From: Bacillota bacterium
GTDB taxonomy: Bacteria > Bacillota > Clostridia > Acetivibrionales > DSM-1351
Assembly (NCBI GenBank): GCA_023426005.1
Contig: JAFABO010000083.1
Span: 1-10,471 of the forward strand
Direction: 5' to 3'
DNA length: 10,471 nt
How positions within the stretch are numbered: position 1 is the first letter of the stretch; each line of letters begins with the position of its first letter. The notes under the pieces were generated by a model. The model was given only the letters and a program-made list of their open reading frames with translations, was not told where the DNA came from and searched no databases. Of this stretch, positions 5,363 to 10,471 are shown piece after piece. A program made the position numbers and the translations under genes.

Positions 5363-7132
5363 ATGAAACCTATTATGAATATTATGGGAAAAATAAAGTC
5401 TGCTTTTATGGATTTTTCTATCCGGCGTAAAATGCTCTCAATATTTATGGCATTTATGCTTTTTTATATTGGAATAAGCATAATAATTTATATACAGATC
5501 ATTAACAATGAAACCGTAAGCCAGGTAAAACAGCGCTCACATGAAACTACCGAACTCATCAGAAAAAATATTGATACATTGATAGGCAGTGCCAACAACG
5601 TATCAAAAATTCTCACAACAAATTCTCTTGTCAGGACTTACCTGCATACGCAAAACCCAGGGTTGGCTCTGACAAAAAGCGTTAATGAGTTTTTGACAAG
5701 TATTCATATAACCTCGCCCAATATCGATTCAATTTACGTTTATGATTTTCACGGCTCATCGCTGAAAACTACAAAATTTCTTACCGTTTCAACAGTGGAG
5801 GATGTACGGCTGGCGCCCTGGTTCAATGAACTTAAGACTCTTAACGGAGGTTATAGAATAAGCATCAACGCCGATAATACCCTCAAAACGACTTCCGGCA
5901 AAAATCTGGTATCTGTTATGAGGGTATTGAATGATCTGGATAGTATCACCCCCATAGGCGTCCTGGTATTAAACATTTCGGAGGACAGCGTTTTCGACAT
6001 TGTCAAGGAAACCACCAAAAGCGGCTCTTCCACTTTTATCCTTCTTGATAAAAACAACAGTCCGGTTATCAGGGATGATCCCGGGTATCCTGTTTACTTG
6101 AAGTATTTGTGCGGCATGAAGGGTTCTGAAAGCATTGAGGCGGTAAACAATCAACAAAGCTATATTTACACGCTGGGCCTGGAGGATATAGGCTGGAGGA
6201 TAATCAGTTTTTCCAGCCTGTCTTTTACTTCACCCGAAATTAAAACCCTGAATGTCGTCTATATGGTTTTTATACTTGTGACCCTCTTATTGTTTATTCT
6301 GGCAGCACTGTTTACTTCCGGGCTCATTACCGCGCCAATTCAAAGGTTGATCAAATCCATGCAGGGAGTTGCAAACGGCGTTTTCAAAAGGGTGAGCTAT
6401 AAGACAGGGAATGACGAGATCGGCGAATTGAAGAACAATTACAACCTGATGATAATGCAAATTAATGATCTTATTATCAAGCTGGTGGATGAGGAAAAGC
6501 AAAAGCGCCGTTTCGAGCTGGATGTACTCAATGAACAAATTAAACCGCATTTCCTGTACAATACCCTCGACAATATTGCCTTTCTGGCCCTGCAAAACAA
6601 TAACAACAACCTGTATGAAGCCGTCAATGCTTTGGGAAGCTATTGCAGGATCAGTCTGAGCAAAGGTTCCGAGACCATCAGTCTGGCTGATGAAATAAGA
6701 CTTATCAGAAACTATCTGGCACTTCAGAAGCTGCGGTACGGGGATATGATAAATGATGAATATAAAGTGGAAGATAATACTCTCAATATAAAAATTTTAA
6801 AGAACATTTTGCAGCCCCTGGTTGAGAACTCCATTTACCACGGCATAAGGCCAAGCGGCGAACCCGGCCTGATAACCATATCCGCCGGTATAGATATGGA
6901 TTACCTTTTTCTCTCCGTCGAAGATAACGGTATTGGCATGAATGAGGACGAAATAAATTCCATTTCCAATGAAAATCTGGCAGGGAATCAGTCAAGTTTT
7001 GGCCTCCGTGGCACCATACAGCGTCTGAAAATCCATTACGGAACAAATGATATATACAAAGTCGAAAGTAAAAAATATGAGGGTACAAAAATTATTTTAA
7101 AAATTCCTGTTGAGGTGATCAGTCATGAATAA
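5363..7132 (+). CDS. YesM-type sensor histidine kinase
   Basis: 589 residues, typical for the YesM/LytS-like kinases that pair with AraC-type regulators. The order is: membrane segment 1 at about 25-47, an extracellular sensing region of roughly 250 residues (about 48-295, probably Cache-like by position), membrane segment 2 at about 298-322, a HAMP linker to about 375, then the His_kinase domain with phospho-acceptor His396 in EQIKPHFLYNTLDNI. The ATP-binding domain has the N box ending in LVENS (Asn489), the G1 box DNGIGM (521-526) and SFGLRGT near the end. It should sense a saccharide, alone or bound to a binding protein, and phosphorylate the regulator encoded next. Its 3' end overlaps that gene by 8 bases. 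It is divergent from the sugar importer it probably controls. The ligand cannot be read from sequence. Confidence 0.97.
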   Translation: MKPIMNIMGKIKSAFMDFSIRRKMLSIFMAFMLFYIGISIIIYIQIINNETVSQVKQRSHETTELIRKNIDTLIGSANNVSKILTTNSLVRTYLHTQNPGLALTKSVNEFLTSIHITSPNIDSIYVYDFHGSSLKTTKFLTVSTVEDVRLAPWFNELKTLNGGYRISINADNTLKTTSGKNLVSVMRVLNDLDSITPIGVLVLNISEDSVFDIVKETTKSGSSTFILLDKNNSPVIRDDPGYPVYLKYLCGMKGSESIEAVNNQQSYIYTLGLEDIGWRIISFSSLSFTSPEIKTLNVVYMVFILVTLLLFILAALFTSGLITAPIQRLIKSMQGVANGVFKRVSYKTGNDEIGELKNNYNLMIMQINDLIIKLVDEEKQKRRFELDVLNEQIKPHFLYNTLDNIAFLALQNNNNNLYEAVNALGSYCRISLSKGSETISLADEIRLIRNYLALQKLRYGDMINDEYKVEDNTLNIKILKNILQPLVENSIYHGIRPSGEPGLITISAGIDMDYLFLSVEDNGIGMNEDEINSISNENLAGNQSSFGLRGTIQRLKIHYGTNDIYKVESKKYEGTKIILKIPVEVISHE

Positions 7133-8729
7133 CAGAGCTTTAAAAGTACTTATTGTGGATGATGAAAGCAACACCAGAAATCTGGTACGCATGTCCATTG
7201 ATTGGAATGGTCTCGGTCTTCAGGCCATCGGTGACGCCACCAGCGGCCTTGAGGCAATTGATATGATAGACAGTGAATTGCCGGATATAATAATTACAGA
7301 CATTCAAATGCCGTACATGGACGGTCTGGCTTTGAGCAAGGCCGTAAAGGAAATACACCCCGATATGGCCATAGTTATACTTACTGCCCATGATGAATTT
7401 TCATATGCACAAAGTGCTGTTTCAATAGGAGTTTCGGACTTCATACTAAAACCCATCGATAAGACACTGCTCAATGAAACCCTTTCAAAGCTGGCGGAAA
7501 AGATCAAGTCCCACAGGCTTAGACTGGGCGAGCTGGAGCTGTCACATCAGTACTTCAAGAATAATATTGGGGTCTTCCAAAACAAGGTCTTAAATGATCT
7601 CATATCCACCTGCAGGGACAGCTTTACTTTTGAGCCGGGGGAATTCGACATGGTCGAACTGGACTTTGATTCCGAATATAATACCTATCAAATTGCCCTT
7701 ATTAATATTGCCATGGAAAAAAACAGATATTCCAATCTTGAAAGACAGGTTCTGCTCCAAAACTGCTGTTCCCACATCAAAAACAATTATTGTCCGTCGG
7801 GCAGGACTTATGTTTTTACAGATGTAAACGGTAATATAGTCTTACTTGGCAATGACAGAAATATCTCTCTTAACGGTATTTCAGAATATGCCGCGGCATA
7901 TTTTAAGGAACAGCTTTCCACAATTGTATACTGCGGAATAGGAAGAGCCGTAACAGGTATTGAAAATGTGCACATTTCTTACAATCAGGCTCTCAATGCC
8001 CTGAATACGTGTTATATCACGGGTGAGGAAATAACCTATGCCGAGGTCCAGGTTACAGGGTATGAGAGCAAAATATTCAATAACAGCTCCTCCACCGAAA
8101 ATATGAAATTGGCCATCAAGTCCGGTATGACAGATCGGGCAGTACATTATACCAAAGAATTGCTTTTTAACTATGCCAAGGAAAATATCAATGACCTGGA
8201 CGGCGTAAAAATAACTGCCATAAACATCAGTACTTACATCAAGGAGTTGCTGAGCGAGATGAAAATTTCATATATGGGTGACCTGTCGCTTTCAGGTGAG
8301 ATGGTCCTTGGCATATTTAAATACGATAAATATTCAGACATAGAAAGCGCCGTGACCTCCATGGTTCAAAAAGCCTGCGAGCTTATTAACGAGGCTCTGA
8401 GCAGTAAAAACAACTCCATGGTGTCGGAGATAAAAAATTACATTGATGAAAATTTCAGCAATTATGATTTGAACCTTAAGCTGGTTGCAGATAAATTCTA
8501 CCTCAACTCAAGTTACTTAAGCAGGATTTTTAAAAAGGGTACCGGAGTGTCCTTTTCGGAATATTTGATAAAAATACGGATAGAAAAAGCAATTTCCATG
8601 CTTAAAGTTCAGGATTATAAAGCATATCAGCTGGCGCAGTTCGTGGGAATACCCGACCCGAATTATTTTGTGAAATGCTTCAAAAAAATAGTTGGAATTC
8701 CTTTTGCAGAATACAAATTAAGGAAATAG
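7125..8729 (+). CDS. YesN-type response regulator (REC domain plus AraC-family HTH)
   Basis: 534 residues. The N-terminal receiver domain (about 5-125) has the full active site: Asp12 and Asp13, phospho-acceptor Asp59 in ITDIQMPYMDG, Thr87 in ILTAHDEFSYA, and Lys109 in ILKPID. A middle region (about 130-430) has no motif I can name, as is usual in this family. The C-terminal 100 residues (from about 432) are an AraC-type double helix-turn-helix: first helix pair LKLVADKFYLNSSYLSRIFKK, then the second, ending in FVKCFKKIVGIPFAEY. The start is supported by GAGGTGATC at 7112-7120, a 9-base match to the anti-Shine-Dalgarno complement. The gene is translationally coupled to the kinase by an 8-base overlap (ATGAATAA). 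It probably binds the divergent region at 5135-5362 to activate importer genes. Confidence 0.97.
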   Translation: MNNRALKVLIVDDESNTRNLVRMSIDWNGLGLQAIGDATSGLEAIDMIDSELPDIIITDIQMPYMDGLALSKAVKEIHPDMAIVILTAHDEFSYAQSAVSIGVSDFILKPIDKTLLNETLSKLAEKIKSHRLRLGELELSHQYFKNNIGVFQNKVLNDLISTCRDSFTFEPGEFDMVELDFDSEYNTYQIALINIAMEKNRYSNLERQVLLQNCCSHIKNNYCPSGRTYVFTDVNGNIVLLGNDRNISLNGISEYAAAYFKEQLSTIVYCGIGRAVTGIENVHISYNQALNALNTCYITGEEITYAEVQVTGYESKIFNNSSSTENMKLAIKSGMTDRAVHYTKELLFNYAKENINDLDGVKITAINISTYIKELLSEMKISYMGDLSLSGEMVLGIFKYDKYSDIESAVTSMVQKACELINEALSSKNNSMVSEIKNYIDENFSNYDLNLKLVADKFYLNSSYLSRIFKKGTGVSFSEYLIKIRIEKAISMLKVQDYKAYQLAQFVGIPDPNYFVKCFKKIVGIPFAEYKLRK

Positions 8730-8731
8730 CC

Positions 8732-8769
8732 TTTTAAAGCTCAGGTCATCAGGTATTTGAGCTTTAAAA
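8732..8769 (+). terminator. Stem-loop after the two-component operon
   Basis: A perfect 12-base inverted repeat, TTTTAAAGCTCA (8732-8743) and TGAGCTTTAAAA (8758-8769), with a 14-base loop, starts 3 bases after the regulator stop. The stem is symmetric, with a T-run on one side and an A-run on the other. No clean U-run follows on the plus strand, although T-rich DNA comes about 12 bases later. It is likely a terminator or 3'-end stabiliser and could work in both directions. Confidence 0.55.
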
Positions 8770-8855
8770 AATTGAATAACTTTTTAACTTTTGGGCCATG
8801 TTAATACATATTAAATACACAGGTATTGATTACACAGGTAAAGAGGGATGTAAAA

Positions 8856-9152
8856 ATGAATGATGAACAGCTTCTGGAATGTCCAAACTGTAAAGGCCAT
8901 GATTTTCTAATCAAGTACGAAGCAACATATGTCTACTCCTATAATATAGACTCTGATGCTCCCGGCTTAAAAAACGACGGGGAATTTCTTCCTTTTATGT
9001 TTGATAAAAGAGAGCAGAAGGATGCCCACCAGTATCTTGAATGCAAGACATGCGGCAATCAATATCCCTGTTATCTCAATGAATGGGACAACAAAATAGG
9101 AATCCTGAAACTTCAGAAAGCTGTCAGCCAATCCATAAAAAATATTGGATAA
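8856..9152 (+). CDS. Hypothetical 98-residue protein with two CxxC pairs (zinc-ribbon-like)
   Basis: I do not recognise this protein. It has a CPNC pair at residues 9-12 and a CKTC pair at 63-66 followed by G, a spacing consistent with a single zinc ribbon whose two knuckles are separated by a 50-residue insertion. An additional Cys72 lies close by. The insertion is rich in Tyr, Asp and Phe. No signal peptide or membrane segment is seen. The frame could open at a TTG at 8826, but the ATG at 8856 is preferred because AGAGGGA at 8842-8848 lies 7 bases ahead of it. It stands alone: a stem-loop separates it from the regulator gene, and 82 bases with a possible promoter separate it from the next kinase. 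A metal-binding role, or binding of nucleic acid or protein, is only a guess. Confidence 0.78.
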   Translation: MNDEQLLECPNCKGHDFLIKYEATYVYSYNIDSDAPGLKNDGEFLPFMFDKREQKDAHQYLECKTCGNQYPCYLNEWDNKIGILKLQKAVSQSIKNIG

Positions 9153-9179
9153 ATTACCAATTAGTAGAGGAATTTGTAT

Positions 9180-9185
9180 TATAAT
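9180..9185 (+). promoter_or_regulatory. Possible -10 box for the second histidine kinase
   Basis: A perfect TATAAT lies 49 bases before the kinase start codon, in the gap after the small CxxC gene. I see no convincing -35 hexamer 16-18 bases upstream, so promoter use is uncertain. Confidence 0.35.
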
Positions 9186-9234
9186 GTAGAACTCATAATT
9201 AAGTGTTCAAATTTATTTTGAAGGAGACGCTATT

Positions 9235-10471
9235 ATGGGTATATATAATCACCTTTCCAATGTACTTGTATTAAAGAATCCTAGGGAGCTGTACAAAAAG
9301 TATTCCAAAGAAATAAATGAACAAATTCTCACGCTTAACATTGTCAGGATTGTAAATATAATCTGGGTCCTATTATTCTCAAACAGTATTTTAGTCCTGA
9401 CCGATATTCTGATCTTCCGAGGCAAATTGGCCGAGTCTGCTTACAGAAATGTGTTCTACCTGCATTTAAGCCTGTACCCCATCCTATTATTTTATCTGGC
9501 TCTATATCATATAAAAATAAGAAACCCAAACAACTATAAATATATTAATTTGTCCATAAACATTATCATGATCATTTGGTCGGAATTGCTGTCCTTCAAT
9601 GCCCAGTTCATACACTGCCAGATTTCGGCCTATCTGTTGACCCTGTTCTGCATGTCTGCCTTGCTGATTATACCCCCTGCGCAAAGCCTTATTATATTCC
9701 CATCAGCTTTCATATCTTTAGTAATCGGCATGTTGATTACAGGTATTTCGGACACGATGCTTTATGGACACATAACTAATTCATTCTTTATGGTCGTTAT
9801 TTCTTTATTTATTTCCATCATAAGTTATTCGACTTTTTGTGGACATGTCATAAATCAACAGATTATTGCAGATAAAAATAGGGAAATTGACGCTCTTAAC
9901 GAAGAACTTATCAGAAAGGTTCAGTCGCAAACCGACGAACTTGTCAAAATGAACTCAACACTTGAGCTTGAAAAACTCAGGATATCGTTATTTGCAAATA
10001 TTTCTCATGAATTCAAGACCCCTATTAATGTTATCTTATCCGCCGAACAGCTTCTGGAGTATAAGCTTAAAGATGATCAATCCCCTATTTCTGCCTCCTG
10101 CATGAAAAAATACATGTCCTCAATAAAGCAGAACTGCTATAGATTAATCCGTATTGTAACTAATATCATCGATATAAATACCATTGACTGCGGAAATATG
10201 CATCTGCAGCTTGAAAACCGGGACATTGTCAAAACTACCGAAGATATTGTCCTGTCAGTTGCAGGCCTCATTCAAAATAAAAACATTTCGCTTATATTCG
10301 ATACCGAGATGGAAGAGAAAGTAATTGCAATTGATTTGGATAAGATAGAAAGAGTTATTTTGAACCTGCTTTCAAATGCCATGAAATTTACTTCTCCCGG
10401 AGGATCTATCATGGTAAATATGTCCGAGCAGGACAATTATGTATTAATATCGGTAAAAGATACTGGAATAG
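9235..10471 (+). CDS. Multi-pass membrane sensor histidine kinase, HisKA/HATPase type (3' end beyond window)
   Basis: The frame opens at an ATG 7 bases after AAGGAGA (9221-9227) and runs without stop to the right edge, giving 412 residues. About six hydrophobic segments are visible: roughly 36-61, 74-93, 102-121, 124-148, 150-170 and 183-204. A charged, probably coiled-coil linker follows (about 207-250, with EIDALNEELIRKVQSQTDEL), with no obvious HAMP domain. The dimerisation domain holds the phospho-acceptor His258 in FANISHEFKTPINVI. The ATP-binding domain has an N box at about 370-385 (LNLLSNAMKFT, key Asn381) and the start of the G1 box (VKDTGI) at the edge. It belongs to a different kinase class from the YesM-like one upstream. 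With no large extracellular loop, it more likely senses a membrane or intramembrane signal. Whether it is hybrid or has a partner regulator cannot be seen. Confidence 0.93.
   Translation, partial: MGIYNHLSNVLVLKNPRELYKKYSKEINEQILTLNIVRIVNIIWVLLFSNSILVLTDILIFRGKLAESAYRNVFYLHLSLYPILLFYLALYHIKIRNPNNYKYINLSINIIMIIWSELLSFNAQFIHCQISAYLLTLFCMSALLIIPPAQSLIIFPSAFISLVIGMLITGISDTMLYGHITNSFFMVVISLFISIISYSTFCGHVINQQIIADKNREIDALNEELIRKVQSQTDELVKMNSTLELEKLRISLFANISHEFKTPINVILSAEQLLEYKLKDDQSPISASCMKKYMSSIKQNCYRLIRIVTNIIDINTIDCGNMHLQLENRDIVKTTEDIVLSVAGLIQNKNISLIFDTEMEEKVIAIDLDKIERVILNLLSNAMKFTSPGGSIMVNMSEQDNYVLISVKDTGI

Noticed and set aside
6287..6627. Overlapping minus-strand frames inside the YesM-like kinase
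   Set aside because: They are antisense shadows of the HAMP and phospho-acceptor region, with no independent support.
8826..8855. TTG start extending the small CxxC protein by 10 residues
   Set aside because: The ATG at 8856 has a well-spaced AGAGGGA ribosome site, while the TTG has none.
9140..9162. ATTGG/CCAAT short stem after the small gene as a terminator
   Set aside because: Only five pairs, AT-rich, with no following T-run.

Overview
The window looks like chromosomal DNA of a low-to-moderate G+C Gram-positive bacterium, most likely a plant-polysaccharide-degrading member of the Clostridia (this is inference). The support is: strong AAGGAGG-type ribosome sites, a lipoprotein sugar-binding protein, MalF/MalG-type permeases without their own ATPase, and a YesM/YesN-type two-component pair.

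Layout. Positions 1-1618 (minus) hold most of a glycoside hydrolase family 3 enzyme, probably a cytosolic beta-xylosidase-like exo-glycosidase, cut off at its C-terminus by the window edge. Positions 1619-1935 are non-coding. On the minus strand this gap holds a hairpin terminator for the upstream operon, a very good sigma-A promoter for the GH3 gene, and an inverted repeat in the GH3 leader. Positions 1936-5134 (minus) are a three-gene CUT1-type sugar ABC importer operon in the order solute-binding lipoprotein, permease 1, permease 2, with a long stem-loop between the binding protein and the permeases. Positions 5135-5362 are a divergent regulatory region. Positions 5363-8729 (plus) are a YesM-like membrane histidine kinase and a YesN-like REC/AraC response regulator, overlapping by 8 bases and followed by a stem-loop. 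Positions 8856-9152 (plus) encode an unrecognised 98-residue protein with two CxxC pairs. From 9235 to the right edge runs a second, unrelated histidine kinase with about six membrane segments, truncated by the window.

Working model (inference). The kinase senses an extracellular saccharide and phosphorylates the AraC-type regulator. The regulator acts at the divergent intergenic region to switch on the importer, and the imported oligosaccharide is hydrolysed from its non-reducing end by the cytosolic GH3. No ATP-binding subunit is visible, so the importer presumably uses a shared MsmX/MsiK-type ATPase encoded elsewhere. The gene arrangement resembles known sensing-uptake-hydrolysis loci of cellulolytic clostridia.

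The parts most worth a second look are the regulatory DNA: a repeated AAGGTAA[A/C]C element at both divergent promoters, a separate inverted repeat inside the binding-protein promoter spacer, and the GH3 leader repeat. The small CxxC protein and the second kinase are also of interest. I see no mobile element, CRISPR array, tRNA or rRNA.
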